In this document: positions 23,233 to 34,516 of the stretch, one piece after another
Layout: each line of letters opens with the position of its first letter
Position numbering within the stretch: position 1 is the first letter of the stretch
Source of the DNA: Phycisphaeraceae bacterium
Lineage (GTDB): Bacteria > Planctomycetota > Phycisphaerae > Phycisphaerales > UBA1924
Direction: 5' to 3'
DNA: 64,000 bases
Assembly: GCA_020639235.1 (NCBI GenBank)
Contig: JACKHC010000001.1
Span: 682,001-746,000, forward strand
The notes under the pieces: model-generated
What the model was told of the DNA's origin: nothing
Database searches by the model: none
What the model saw: only the letters and a program-made list of their open reading frames with translations
Program-made: the position numbers and the translations under genes

Positions 23233-23822
23233 CATACATCATCACCCAGTGGAGGCGCGCGACCGAAGGATGTGGTTGGGAGCCGGAAGTTCCCGGTGAG
23301 CCGGACGGCTTCGGCGTTCTATTTTCTTCGCGACAATCGTGTCCGCATTGCATCTTGAGCGTTAGCTACCCCGACGATGCGCCGACGGAGTTGAAAGCAC
23401 TAGTAGTGGCACACGATTTAGAGCCGCTACTTGCGTCGGTGGAGAATTATCTACCAGCGGTCGCGCGCGTGAAGTATCGGCTCGATCGTGAATGTCAGGC
23501 GAACTCATCGGACGAGTTTCAGCAATTGGTCGCGCGTTTGATCCGCGAGGAGTTAGAGCGCCAGCCACATGACCGCGCAATGCTCGTTGAGTCCTTGGTG
23601 GATGAGGTCGGATATCGCATGATAGGCGAGTATGTCTGGGCGCTGAGTCTCGACGAAGGGACTGGACGCGTCACATGGGCTTGTGATGACGGCGAGCTCT
23701 ATGCCGATCCGATGGAAGGGTTCCGGTTGTCCCCCGAGGCGATCTCGCGGCTCAAGAAATGGCCCTCTCCGCCTCGCTTTGCTCGGCACTTCCCCCGCCG
23801 GCAACGGGGGAGGACGCAAATG
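23229..23822 (+). CDS. Hypothetical protein, compositionally unlike neighbours, no stop of its own
   Basis: A frame of about 198 codons that begins ATG at 23229, overlapping the M61 stop as ATGA. Its codons include TTA, CTA, TTG and AGT in numbers unlike the GC-rich neighbours, so it may be a late arrival. It starts TYIITQWRRATEGCGWEPE, contains SCPHC (a C-x2-C pair) and a middle acidic/helical stretch, and ends near RRQRGRTQ. No family recognised. The frame has no stop before the convergent ogt gene and stays open antisense through it into aconitase. The end here is set at the ogt stop and is a guess. An imperfect hairpin (TCCCCC/GGGGGA, 23798-23815) sits at this end and could be a stop-proximal terminator. 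Confidence 0.45.
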
Positions 23823-23825
23823 CGA

Positions 23826-24413
23826 TCAAACGGTGTTAGCCACTATCCCTTCAAACAGCGTCCCTGCCGCATTCCCCGTCATCCGCCGCTCATGGTCGAG
23901 CAGGAACTGCTTGCGCTTGAGCCCCCCGCCGTACCCGCGCAGCGCGCCTGTGGACTCGATCACGCGGTGGCACGGGATGATGATGGCGATGCGGTTGCGT
24001 CCGTTGGCCGCGCCCACAGCCCGCTGCGCGCCGGGCGAGCCGACCCGGTCGGCGAGTTCGCCGTAGGAGATCGTCTCGCCGCACGGGATGCGCAGCAATT
24101 CCGACCACACGCGGTTCTGAAAGTCAGTCCCGGGCGTGGAGAGGGGCAGGTCGAAGTGCTTCCGCTCGCCCGCGAAGTACTGCCCGAGTTCCAGTTGCGC
24201 CGCGTCGAGCACCGGGCAAGGTTGCGCCGGGTCGTCCGGTCGGGCGGTGGTGTCGAACGGGCGCTCCAGATCATCCATCGAGCGCGGCAGCGCCGGACGA
24301 TCCACGAACTCCAGCAGGCACAACAAACGCACTTCGCCCTCGCCGGAGATCGACCCGGCGATCATCGGGCCGACGGGCGTTTCGATCGTGCGCGTGAGCA
24401 GCGTTCGGGACAT
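23826..24413 (-). CDS. ogt: Methylated-DNA--protein-cysteine methyltransferase
   Basis: A 195-residue one-shot DNA repair protein that moves the alkyl group from O6-alkylguanine to its own cysteine. The active motif IIIPCHRVI is intact. The helix-turn-helix block SYGELADRVGSPGAQRAVGA and NGRNRIA precede it, and GALRGYGGGLKRKQFLLDHE follows as in the family. The start ATG 24413 follows TACAAT by six bases with no ribosome site, so the mRNA is probably leaderless. It faces the acnA promoter across a 120-base divergent region. Its 3-prime end converges on the odd hypothetical frame. The gene is the usual size of Ogt rather than the fused Ada type. Confidence 0.93.
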   Translation of the reverse strand: MSRTLLTRTIETPVGPMIAGSISGEGEVRLLCLLEFVDRPALPRSMDDLERPFDTTARPDDPAQPCPVLDAAQLELGQYFAGERKHFDLPLSTPGTDFQNRVWSELLRIPCGETISYGELADRVGSPGAQRAVGAANGRNRIAIIIPCHRVIESTGALRGYGGGLKRKQFLLDHERRMTGNAAGTLFEGIVANTV

Positions 24414-24419
24414 GGGCGG

Positions 24420-24425
24420 ATTGTA
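24420..24425 (-). promoter_or_regulatory. Candidate leaderless -10 box (TACAAT) of ogt
   Basis: TACAAT on the minus strand stands six bases before the ogt ATG with no ribosome site between. It lies in the divergent region shared with acnA. Confidence 0.55.
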
Positions 24426-24454
24426 TCCCAGAATGCCCCGGATTCTCCGCGTTT

Positions 24455-24484
24455 TTGGGGATTGGTCGGCCGATGTCATACAAT
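24455..24484 (+). promoter_or_regulatory. Candidate promoter of aconitase
   Basis: TTGGGG at 24455-24460 and TACAAT at 24479-24484 with an 18-base spacer. The implied leader is about 44 bases and includes AAGGAG at 24518-24523. Confidence 0.4.
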
Positions 24485-24533
24485 AGTCGTCCCGACAAAC
24501 CGCCCCAGACCCTTCGGAAGGAGCCGACCCGCC

Positions 24534-27383
<2,850 letters not shown>

Positions 27384-27392
27384 TCGGAGTCG

Positions 27393-27764
27393 CTAGTGGT
27401 ACGGCGAGTACGGCCGGCACAGTGATCGCGCGATCAAGTTGAGCGTCTCGCGCACCTTGGGCGAGGCGTCCTCGATCGCCAAGCCGATGTCGTAGCGCCC
27501 GATGCCCTTGCGCTCAACACGCATCACACGTGTGGGAACGGTGAAGGACCCGAGGGGCGAATGCACCGTGCACTCATACGCAGCGCCCACAGCCACCCAC
27601 GGCTTGCGCCGCGCAGCAACCCGGAACCCTCCCGCCGAGATGTCGATCACATGCCCGAGACTCGTCACGATGTCCTGACACACCAGACGCCCGGAGTTCC
27701 TCCGGTCGTTGCTGGCGGGTGTCGGGGCGCCCGCGGCGTCGGATAGGCGATACGACGGAATCAT
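27393..27764 (-). CDS. PilZ-domain protein (third of three)
   Basis: A 123-residue protein that is almost only a PilZ domain. The N-terminal RxxxR motif appears as NDRRNSGRL, and the second motif as VIDISAGGFRVA (D/N-x-S-x-x-G). The beta-barrel continues with YECTVHSPLGSFTVPTRVMR and GIGRYDIGLAIED. Both motifs are needed for cyclic-di-GMP binding, so it probably senses that messenger. No effector domain is attached, so it would act on a partner. It is the end of a run of three PilZ genes on the minus strand, about 74 bases beyond the second, and its stop is close to that of aconitase. Confidence 0.83.
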   Translation of the reverse strand: MIPSYRLSDAAGAPTPASNDRRNSGRLVCQDIVTSLGHVIDISAGGFRVAARRKPWVAVGAAYECTVHSPLGSFTVPTRVMRVERKGIGRYDIGLAIEDASPKVRETLNLIARSLCRPYSPYH

Positions 27765-27838
27765 GAGTAGTTCATCGGCCGAGCGAGCCCCCGAGTTCTC
27801 GCCGAGTTCAATTCGACGCCGGGTCCGAGAGGGCCGCG

Positions 27839-28207
27839 TCAGGCTGCGCGGGCGATGTGGGACAGCACCTCGGCGGCCTGAGGCGTCGGGTCCACGAACT
27901 CAACGCCCACCTCCCACTTGGTGAGCGCGACACGGCGCGCCCACGCGATCCGGTAATACACGGAGAACGAGCCGTGCACCGACCCGACCGTGCACGCGCC
28001 CTCGTCGCCCGTGTTGATGGCGCTCAGGCAACGGTGCAAGATGCGCATCCCGGACGCCGAAATGTCGAGCACTCTGCCAAGGGAGCAGTTGATGTCCTTG
28101 GTCTGAAGGCGACCGTGACGACGCGCGTTCTGACCGCGCGAATGAAGCATGTTCAGCAGATACGAGTTGCGCGGACGGGCACTCATGCCCGTTTCATCGG
28201 CACCCAT
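27839..28207 (-). CDS. PilZ-domain protein (second of three)
   Basis: A 122-residue stand-alone PilZ-like domain. NARRHGRLQ gives the RxxxR arginines and VLDISASGMRIL the D-x-S-x-x-G site. The remaining strands (SFSVYYRIAWARRVALTK, EVGVEFVDP) resemble those of its neighbour. It is likely to bind cyclic-di-GMP, though the second arginine neighbourhood is less typical than in the other two. The start is uncertain; ATG 28207 has no ribosome site, and an internal ATG at 28186 is also possible. It stands 74 bases after the third member and 74 bases before the PilZ-J-domain gene, and probably shares regulation with both. Confidence 0.75.
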   Translation of the reverse strand: MGADETGMSARPRNSYLLNMLHSRGQNARRHGRLQTKDINCSLGRVLDISASGMRILHRCLSAINTGDEGACTVGSVHGSFSVYYRIAWARRVALTKWEVGVEFVDPTPQAAEVLSHIARAA

Positions 28208-28281
28208 CGCATGGGTGTTGAGCGATAGAACCGGTTTCTCGCGCTGTCCCTGCCCGCAACGCAGACCGCTCGCCCGATAAG

Positions 28282-28989
28282 TCAGGCGGCCCGCTCACGC
28301 CTTTTGTCGAACAGGGAGCGGAGGTCGGCGTCCCCCAGAATCTGCCATGCGCTCACGACCTCCTGAAACTGCTCGTGCGCTTCCGGATCCGGGTTCACGT
28401 CCGGATGAAGCTTCGTGGCGAGCTTGCGGAACGCGGCGCGGAGCTCCTCGTGCGAGGAATCGGGCGGGGCGCCCAATATCGCGTACAGGTCCGGCAGCTC
28501 GATCTCGATCGTCGCGTCGGGCGGCGGGGCCTGGGATTGCGTCGGATCCCCGTACGCCGTGGACTGCGAGGTCGTCTCAGAGCCAGCGAACTCACCGCTC
28601 TGGTCCGCCCCGGGAATGAACGTGCCGTACCGTCCCAGATTCTCGAGCGCGACCTCGTGCTTCCGCGACAGGCCGACGAACTTCAGCCCGATCGAGCGCT
28701 CCTTGCCCATGATCTTCGGGCGCCGGATGCGCACGACCTCTGCGCTCAGCACCAGCTTCTTCCCGCCCACGATCAGTCGGATCGACACCGTCTGCCCGCC
28801 CTTGACCGGGGGCGCACCGTCGCAGATCACCCGCGCCCCCGTCCGCGAGATGTCCACCACCCGCCCCAGAGCGCACGCGAGATCGTGCGTCACGAACCGA
28901 TGATTGAGTCGGCGTTCACTCCCGGAGTTGGCTGAGGCGGCGCGCACCATCCCATCGTCGGCACGCGATCCGCCGGGATTGACATCCAT
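28282..28989 (-). CDS. PilZ-DnaJ fusion protein
   Basis: A 235-residue two-domain protein. Residues 22-120 are PilZ: SERRLNHRF for RxxxR, VVDISRTGARVI for D-x-S-x-x-G and RSIGLKFVGLS at the end of the barrel. A flexible stretch rich in Ser, Thr, Gln and Pro (122-165) follows. Residues 167-232 form a J-domain: DLYAILGAPPDSS (helix I), LRAAFRKLATKLHPDVNPDP with the HPD tripeptide, and VVSAWQILGD (helix III). A J-domain recruits and stimulates Hsp70 (DnaK), so cyclic-di-GMP binding could steer chaperone activity. It opens the three-gene PilZ run. No start signal is strong. The fusion is supported by one continuous frame with both motifs intact. Confidence 0.82.
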   Translation of the reverse strand: MDVNPGGSRADDGMVRAASANSGSERRLNHRFVTHDLACALGRVVDISRTGARVICDGAPPVKGGQTVSIRLIVGGKKLVLSAEVVRIRRPKIMGKERSIGLKFVGLSRKHEVALENLGRYGTFIPGADQSGEFAGSETTSQSTAYGDPTQSQAPPPDATIEIELPDLYAILGAPPDSSHEELRAAFRKLATKLHPDVNPDPEAHEQFQEVVSAWQILGDADLRSLFDKRRERAA

Positions 28990-29028
28990 CCGACGCCGGG
29001 GCTGATTCCGGAGTTATCGGGTCCGGGC

Positions 29029-29595
29029 TCAGAACGCAACCTTCGGCGCCTGCCGGGCGGCCTCGTCGTGCAACTCGAAGTACTGCGCCTTCTTGAAGCC
29101 GAACAAGCCCGCGATGATATTCGTCGGAACACTCTCGACCTTCAGCTCCAGGTTCTTCACGTTGCCGTTGTAGAACCGGATGCTGCTCTGGACCCGATCC
29201 TCCGTGTTGGCGAGCTCCGCCTGGAGCGACTCCACATTCGTGCTCGCCTTGAGGTCCGGGTAGTTCTCGATGCGAACCCGCAGCTGGCCCAGCGCCGACT
29301 GCAAAGCCGTCTCGACGCGCGCCTGGTCGGGTGTCGCCTCGCCCGGCCGCAACCGCTCGGCCTGCTCTCGCAATGAGACGATGTTCTCGAGCAGTTCACG
29401 CTCGTGCTTCATGTACCCCTTGACCGTGTTGACCAGGTTGGGGATCAGGTCGTGACGGCGCTGCAACTCGGTATCAACATTCGACCACGACTCGCGCACA
29501 TGCGCCCGCGCGCTCACGAGCGAGTTGTACATCGCAAACACAACAACCAGCACCACAACAACGACCGCACCGACGCCGATCAGATAAGGCAGCAT
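29029..29595 (-). CDS. lemA: LemA family membrane protein
   Basis: A 188-residue protein with one N-terminal membrane helix (GVGAVVVVVLVVVFAMYNSL) and a helical body. YNSLVSARAHVRESWSNVD and LQRRHDLIPNLVNTVKGY are the LemA signature, and SIRFYNGNVKNLELKVESVP with ending GFKKAQYFE is its C-terminal block. The family is common and little understood; roles in the cell envelope are suggested. AGGAGG seven bases upstream of the ATG makes the start firm. The gene stands 11 bases after the DUF3137-like gene on the same strand, and the two share an almost identical ribosome site, so they form an operon. LemA with an adjacent membrane protein is a recurrent pairing. Confidence 0.92.
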   Translation of the reverse strand: MLPYLIGVGAVVVVVLVVVFAMYNSLVSARAHVRESWSNVDTELQRRHDLIPNLVNTVKGYMKHERELLENIVSLREQAERLRPGEATPDQARVETALQSALGQLRVRIENYPDLKASTNVESLQAELANTEDRVQSSIRFYNGNVKNLELKVESVPTNIIAGLFGFKKAQYFELHDEAARQAPKVAF

Positions 29596-29606
29596 GACCG
29601 AACCTC

Positions 29607-30404
29607 CTATGTCTCGTCGGCGCGGAACCCGCCCGACTCCAACCGTGTGAGTGACTCGCGGCTCTGACGCGACGCCTCGCCGGCCTCCATGATCGGCTCG
29701 AGACCCCGGCGCGCACGCTCGGCGTTGACCATCGTCCGCGGCACCTGAGCCAGGAACCCGCAGAGAAACCGCTCCAGCCGATGACAGTCCTGCGCGTGCA
29801 TGCGCCCCCGGTCGTAGACGAACAGGATGTCGCCCTTCGTCTCGATGCGCCACCCCCCGTTGCGCACCAGGAACCGCATCAACCCGTGCCCGAGCAGATC
29901 GTAAGCGTCCTTGCGCTCCGGAGCGTTTACCACGAACTTGCCGGAGAACTGCGCATCCTCCAGATCGATGTCGTCGAACCCGATCGCCTGCACGAGCTTG
30001 TCGCCCCAGTGCTCATCTCGAATCACGACCCGCCCCAGATCGCAGCCCGAGTTCACCACGCCGCAGGTGAAGTAGTAATGATGCGTCCGCCGGTCCTTGC
30101 CCGACCCCGTCGTCTCCGCGTAGTGGTACTCGAATAAGCGAACACCCATCTCGCTCAGGCCCGGCGTGACCTCGTCGAACGTCTTGGTCATGTGGAACCG
30201 CGACCAGCGCGAGTGCCCCTGTTTGAATAGATCAAACGCGAGGCCGGGGACGTCGTACTTCGCCGGATTGAACGCCCACCCTCCCAGATGCGCCCACCCC
30301 TCGAGTTCCTGCACACGCTTCCGATCGGCCATCGCGCCGTAGATCGCGCCGATGATGCCGAGCACCGCCACGACAACCATCAGAATGGGACCGAGAAAGT
30401 CCAA
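29607..30404 (-). CDS. Membrane-anchored DUF3137-like protein, TTG start
   Basis: A 265-residue protein with one N-terminal membrane helix (MVVVAVLGIIGAIYGAM) and a soluble cytosolic-type body. The stretch FSGKFVVNAPERKDAYDLL followed by LMRFLVRNGGWRIETKGD resembles the DUF3137 family that often neighbours lemA; I assign it on pattern and position, not on a search. The start codon is TTG at 30404 with AGGAGG about ten bases upstream; no ATG gives a better fit. It is the first gene of the LemA pair (11-base gap). The C-terminus is a charged helical tail (ERARRGLEPIMEAGEASRQ). Function unknown. Confidence 0.65.
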   Translation of the reverse strand: MDFLGPILMVVVAVLGIIGAIYGAMADRKRVQELEGWAHLGGWAFNPAKYDVPGLAFDLFKQGHSRWSRFHMTKTFDEVTPGLSEMGVRLFEYHYAETTGSGKDRRTHHYYFTCGVVNSGCDLGRVVIRDEHWGDKLVQAIGFDDIDLEDAQFSGKFVVNAPERKDAYDLLGHGLMRFLVRNGGWRIETKGDILFVYDRGRMHAQDCHRLERFLCGFLAQVPRTMVNAERARRGLEPIMEAGEASRQSRESLTRLESGGFRADET

Positions 30405-30492
30405 TGCGCAGGAACCTCCTTCAGGGATGCACGCATCCTACCGCGAGTGTCTTTGGGATCCGCAAATGTCCGATTGCCCCCGATCGGGGACA

Positions 30493-33105
30493 TCACCGGG
30501 CACCATAGATGATCGCATTCAGCAGCAAGCGGGTCGCGCCGTGGTTGAAGCCCCGGAATGTCGGGTCGTCGGCGATGCAGATCACCCGTCCCCGCCCGAG
30601 ACGATGGGAGGTCATCGCGGGCGACCCGGCGAAGCGGGTCAGGTTGCGAACCGAGACCGAGCCGCCGATGAGCGGGGCCTCGCCGAATCGCGCCACGGCC
30701 TCGCCGCTGCTGCTGATGGGGAGGGTCGAGTCGCCGCGTTTGATGAGCCCGACCCACTCGCGCACGCCCGACGCCAGCGGGTGCGATGTGTCCACGTGCA
30801 CGAGCAGCATCGCGCCCGGCACGCGGTCCTCCACGCCCCGCGCTTCACGCTCGGCCCACGACAACTCGGACAACTCGGGACGCTCGTCGCTCTTGGACTC
30901 GGTCTCATCGTCCTTCTTCTCGTCCTTGAGGTCCAGCAGAATCAGAGAGGCCCAGCGCGCCGACGCGCCCGAAGCCACCACCGTGCCGCCGGAACGCACG
31001 AACTCGCGAATCGCGTCCGAGTTGCCCGGCGTGCCCGACGAGATCACCATCAGGTTGTACCGATCCAGATCAACCCGACCCAGCGAATCGGAGTTGATCA
31101 CCGTGTGCGGCAGCGGCGTCACATGGTCCAGCAGATGTCGGTGCTGGCCGAACGAGAGCGGATCAAGCCCTTCGTCCCGCAACAGGATGATCCTCGGCAT
31201 CGTCAGCACCCGGTTCGCGTCCGCGCCCAGCGCCTCCCCGTCCTCCGGGTACCCCGACCCCGCGCGGTGCGCGCTCAGACCGATCGATACAAGTCCCTCC
31301 TCGAACGCACGAACTGAATCGCTGTCGTTCCGACCCGCGTGAACGATCAGCGTGCCGGCGTCGAACGAATGCCCCTCCAGATTGAACTCTTTCTCGGAAA
31401 CCCGCGCGAACAGATCGTGCTTCATCGCCAGCCCGATCGCCCGCGGGAAATCGTGCTGACCCGAGTCCACGAGCAGGGCGACGCGCCCCTGCCCCGTGAT
31501 GCGCGCGGGCCCGGGGGACCAATCCGAGAGCCGCTCCGTGGCGCTCGGAATCGAGTCGGCGTAATACGCCTCAAGCCCGAACGCCACCGGCATCGACCAC
31601 GCCGTGATGTCGTACGTGTCGGGATCCTCCACCTGCGTTGTTCGCTCGAAAATCGCCCGCGCAAGCCGCCCCATCCGCTGGCCGGCCGGAATCACCCACG
31701 AGCCCGCCGGGATCGTCATCTCGCCCGCGGGCTCCTGGGAGTCATACCGCCCCAATCCATTGATCGTCGTGTCCCGGGCCAGGGCATGGACCTCGATGCC
31801 GTGCGCGGCACACAGATCCCAGCACCGCTTGAGCAGCGCCGGATCGGTGTCCGCGCTGACGATGTACGCGCCCGCGTGCCCGTCGGGAACCCGCATCGAC
31901 TCGCCGAAGAACCGCCGGAACCGCGACAACTGATCGGCGCGTCGTGCCGCGGTCGTCTCAAGGTACGACATCGCGGTCATGTAATGATGCCGCGCCCGAT
32001 CGCGCAGCGTCAGCGTGTACCGCTCGTGCACGCGAATCGCCGTCCCCCCGGCGCTGTGGCCCGCCTGCTCGCAGAGCATCCCGACCGCGCCGTGATACAC
32101 AGGCAGCACCTTGCCGTACCCCGGGTAGAGATAATCGAACCGCTCCTTCGTCGAATACACCAGCCCCTTGCGGTCGAAGGTATGCGCGTTGTGCTTCCCG
32201 TAGATCTCCAGCCACTGCTTCGTCTCATCGGGGATGTGCTCGTTGTACGGAGCATCGCCCGCACCAAAGAAGTACGGCGAGTCGTACCACTGCTCGTGGT
32301 AATCGATGTGCAGCTGCGGCATGAACCGTCGATACATCGGCAGGCGCGCCCGCGACTCGGGCTGGACCAGCCACAGCCAGTCGCGATTGAGATCGAACAA
32401 ATAATGATTCATCCGCCCGCCGGGCCACGGCTCATCGTGCTCCACCGAGTCGGGGCTCTCATCAGCGCCCGCGCCTCGCGCGTTCTCGTACCACGAAACA
32501 TACCGCTCGCGCCCGTCCGGATTCACCATCGGATCGATTACCAGGACGATGTCATCGAGCCAGCCGGTCACCGGCGCGCTCGACCCCGCCGCCATCGTGT
32601 AGGCGATCATCAGCGCCGCCTCCGAGCACGACGCCTCATTGCCATGCACATTGAAGCTGAACCACGCGATCGCCGGATTCGAATCGATGATCCGCTGCGC
32701 CTCGCCATCACCGATCGACGGATCCGTCAGGCGCATGTTGGCCGAGAGGATGTCGTCGAGCCGCGCGTGGTTGGCAGGTGAAGTAACCACCGCGATCCGC
32801 AGCGACCTTCCCTGGTGCGTCGTTCCGTACTCGCGCACGTTCACGCGATCCGAGGTCCGCGCCAGTTCGTCGAAGTACCCCATGACCTCGTGGTGGTGAT
32901 GGAACCGATCGCCGATCTCATGCCCGAAAAACGCCGCGGGTGACGGCACACGCTCATCGAAAGACATCGAGTCGAAGTAATCAAAGCCGACCCGCCCGGT
33001 CGCCTCAGCGATCGGATCGACGCCCGTCCGCGCGGGCTGGGCGAGAGTCAGTGTCGAGAGAACGCCCATCGAGATGAGGGCGGCTGCTCGGGAAAGCGTG
33101 CGCAT
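30493..33105 (-). CDS. Exported M14 zinc carboxypeptidase
   Basis: An 870-residue protein with a signal peptide (LSRAAALISMGVLSTLTLAQ). The M14 catalytic domain fills about residues 50-380. FNVHGNEASCSEAALM gives the H-x-x-E zinc pair, DPMVNPDGRERY the substrate loop, LFDLNRDWLW the Arg/Asn-Arg block, and LHIDYHEQWY a further zinc-proximal histidine. The C-terminal half (600-870) has the alternating strand/helix look of a glutamine-amidotransferase-like domain and carries an acidic/Lys segment (KDEKKDDETESKSDER). Such chimeras are annotated as M14 peptidases in many bacteria. GGAG seven bases before the ATG supports the start. It is divergent from thpR. The cleaved peptide is unknown; it acts outside the cytoplasm. 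Confidence 0.87.
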   Translation of the reverse strand: MRTLSRAAALISMGVLSTLTLAQPARTGVDPIAEATGRVGFDYFDSMSFDERVPSPAAFFGHEIGDRFHHHHEVMGYFDELARTSDRVNVREYGTTHQGRSLRIAVVTSPANHARLDDILSANMRLTDPSIGDGEAQRIIDSNPAIAWFSFNVHGNEASCSEAALMIAYTMAAGSSAPVTGWLDDIVLVIDPMVNPDGRERYVSWYENARGAGADESPDSVEHDEPWPGGRMNHYLFDLNRDWLWLVQPESRARLPMYRRFMPQLHIDYHEQWYDSPYFFGAGDAPYNEHIPDETKQWLEIYGKHNAHTFDRKGLVYSTKERFDYLYPGYGKVLPVYHGAVGMLCEQAGHSAGGTAIRVHERYTLTLRDRARHHYMTAMSYLETTAARRADQLSRFRRFFGESMRVPDGHAGAYIVSADTDPALLKRCWDLCAAHGIEVHALARDTTINGLGRYDSQEPAGEMTIPAGSWVIPAGQRMGRLARAIFERTTQVEDPDTYDITAWSMPVAFGLEAYYADSIPSATERLSDWSPGPARITGQGRVALLVDSGQHDFPRAIGLAMKHDLFARVSEKEFNLEGHSFDAGTLIVHAGRNDSDSVRAFEEGLVSIGLSAHRAGSGYPEDGEALGADANRVLTMPRIILLRDEGLDPLSFGQHRHLLDHVTPLPHTVINSDSLGRVDLDRYNLMVISSGTPGNSDAIREFVRSGGTVVASGASARWASLILLDLKDEKKDDETESKSDERPELSELSWAEREARGVEDRVPGAMLLVHVDTSHPLASGVREWVGLIKRGDSTLPISSSGEAVARFGEAPLIGGSVSVRNLTRFAGSPAMTSHRLGRGRVICIADDPTFRGFNHGATRLLLNAIIYGAR

Positions 33106-33177
33106 GATCCGTCTCCGTGTTGCGGTTCGATCCGGGCCCAGTCGTTCAAAGCAGGCCACGATACCGTAGAGGGCGCC

Positions 33178-33744
33178 ATGGGTTCGGCTCGCACACCACA
33201 ACCCGATCTTCGCCTCTTCGTCGCCGTCTACCCACCGGAACGAGCCGCTCGGGCGATGCTCGCCGAGTTGGATGCGATCTCGATCCCCGCGCACCGCGTC
33301 ACGCCAGTCGAGCAGGTCCACATGACCCTGCAGTTCATCGGAGACACACGCACAAAGGACCTCGAACGCGTCCGTGAGTCCGTCGAGCGCTCGGTTTCAG
33401 GCATTCACTCGTTCGTGCTCACGCCGATGCGGCTCCTCACACTCCCCGAGCGCCGGCCCGCCCGGCTGATCGCGGCAACGACCGATGCGCCGGCCGCGCT
33501 GCTCGAGATACATCGCCGGTTGGCCCACCGACTGGCGCGAGAAACCCGCAAGAACACGAGCGATCGATTCCTGCCGCATTTCACACTGTGCCGCTTCGCG
33601 CGGGGCACCACGGGCGCCCGGGCCGACCGCGAGATCGCGTGCGAACCGTTCAGGGTGGCGTCCGTCTCGCTCGTTAAGAGCGTCCTGAGACCCGGCGGCG
33701 CGGCGCACGCCGAGGTCGCCCGGTTCCCGCTCGCGGACGACTAA
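33178..33744 (+). CDS. thpR: RNA 2',3'-cyclic phosphodiesterase (LigT/ThpR)
   Basis: A 188-residue 2H-phosphoesterase. The two catalytic H-x-T motifs are HMTLQFIG at about 49 and HFTLCRF at about 137. DLRLFVAVYPPERAA is the family N-terminus. The enzyme opens 2',3'-cyclic phosphates on RNA, probably tRNA fragments. GAGG five bases ahead of the ATG serves as a weak ribosome site. It is divergent from the M14 gene, with 72 bases between the starts. Its TAA at 33742-33744 overlaps by 3 bases the TAG of the convergent TlpA gene (CTAA, 33741-33744). Confidence 0.93.
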   Translation: MGSARTPQPDLRLFVAVYPPERAARAMLAELDAISIPAHRVTPVEQVHMTLQFIGDTRTKDLERVRESVERSVSGIHSFVLTPMRLLTLPERRPARLIAATTDAPAALLEIHRRLAHRLARETRKNTSDRFLPHFTLCRFARGTTGARADREIACEPFRVASVSLVKSVLRPGGAAHAEVARFPLADD

Positions 33745-34433
33745 CGCGCCGCCGCGACGCCCATCGCGCGCGCGTCCGCAGCCGCCCGCTCCACCGCCTC
33801 GTCGAGCCCCGGCATCGGGGAACCCGTGCCCATCCACGCCAGCCGTCCTCGCGCGTCGATCACCATCACCGTCGGAATCCCCGCCAGGCCCGCGGCACCC
33901 AGGAACGCGCGATGCGCGTGCACCTCCACATCCTCCGCGATCGAGAAACCAATCTCCGACCGGCGGGTCCGCACGAACTCCTCAACACTCATGGCGCGCG
34001 GCTGCGGCGAGACCGCCACGCCGATCACCGTCACGCCGCGCGACGCATACCGCCGCTGCAGATCGCTCATGTGCGGGAATCCGCCGACGCACGGCGCACA
34101 CCAAGTCGCCCAGAAGTCCAGAACATACACCTGCCCCGGCTTCCAGTAGCGAACCGGCTCGCCCTTGAGCCAACGCACCCCGGCGAGAATCGGCGCCGGG
34201 TCGCCGACGCCGAGCGCCCGGTCGCGCGAGTAAGTCGCCGTCGCGTGCCCGTCGCGCCCCTCAGACTTCCATGTCGCCGAGGAGTACGCGCCGCCAGACG
34301 ATCCGGAGTATGTGCCGCCCGCTCCCCCCGACCCCCCCGAGGCGCACGACGCGAGCGTCGCACCGGCGACGAGCAATAACCAGATCATCGAAATGCGGAG
34401 GTGACTCATAGCGGCATATTCATCGGCATTCAT
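33741..34433 (-). CDS. TlpA-type thioredoxin lipoprotein
   Basis: A 230-residue protein of the TlpA/ResA thioredoxin group. The first 30 residues are a lipoprotein signal with the lipobox LASC (Cys30), followed by a Gly/Ser-rich spacer (GGSGGAGGTYSGSSGGAY) about 25 residues long that lets the domain stand off the membrane. The thioredoxin part begins at about 75 (LGVGDPAPIL) with the active site FWATWCAPC (Cys112, Cys115) and the cis-Pro region GIPTVMVIDARG. It would act as a disulfide reductant or cytochrome-maturation helper outside the cytoplasm. GGGGGAA six bases upstream supports ATG 34433. It lies on the same strand 84 bases downstream of a second TlpA gene, with a terminator between. 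Confidence 0.88.
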   Translation of the reverse strand: MNADEYAAMSHLRISMIWLLLVAGATLASCASGGSGGAGGTYSGSSGGAYSSATWKSEGRDGHATATYSRDRALGVGDPAPILAGVRWLKGEPVRYWKPGQVYVLDFWATWCAPCVGGFPHMSDLQRRYASRGVTVIGVAVSPQPRAMSVEEFVRTRRSEIGFSIAEDVEVHAHRAFLGAAGLAGIPTVMVIDARGRLAWMGTGSPMPGLDEAVERAAADARAMGVAAAR

Positions 34434-34451
34434 GCGTCGTTCCCCCGAATG

Positions 34452-34483
34452 AAACAGGCCCGACTCACGGAGAGCCGGGCCTG
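34452..34483 (-). terminator. Rho-independent terminator between the two TlpA genes
   Basis: On the minus strand CAGGCCCG/GCTC and GAGT/CGGGCCTG form a long stem with a five-base loop, ending in TTTCATT. It closes the upstream 365-residue TlpA gene, so the two thioredoxins are probably separate transcripts. Confidence 0.82.
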
Positions 34484-34516
34484 TGTTCGGATCAGTGTCT
34501 CGAACCAAGAGGTCGC

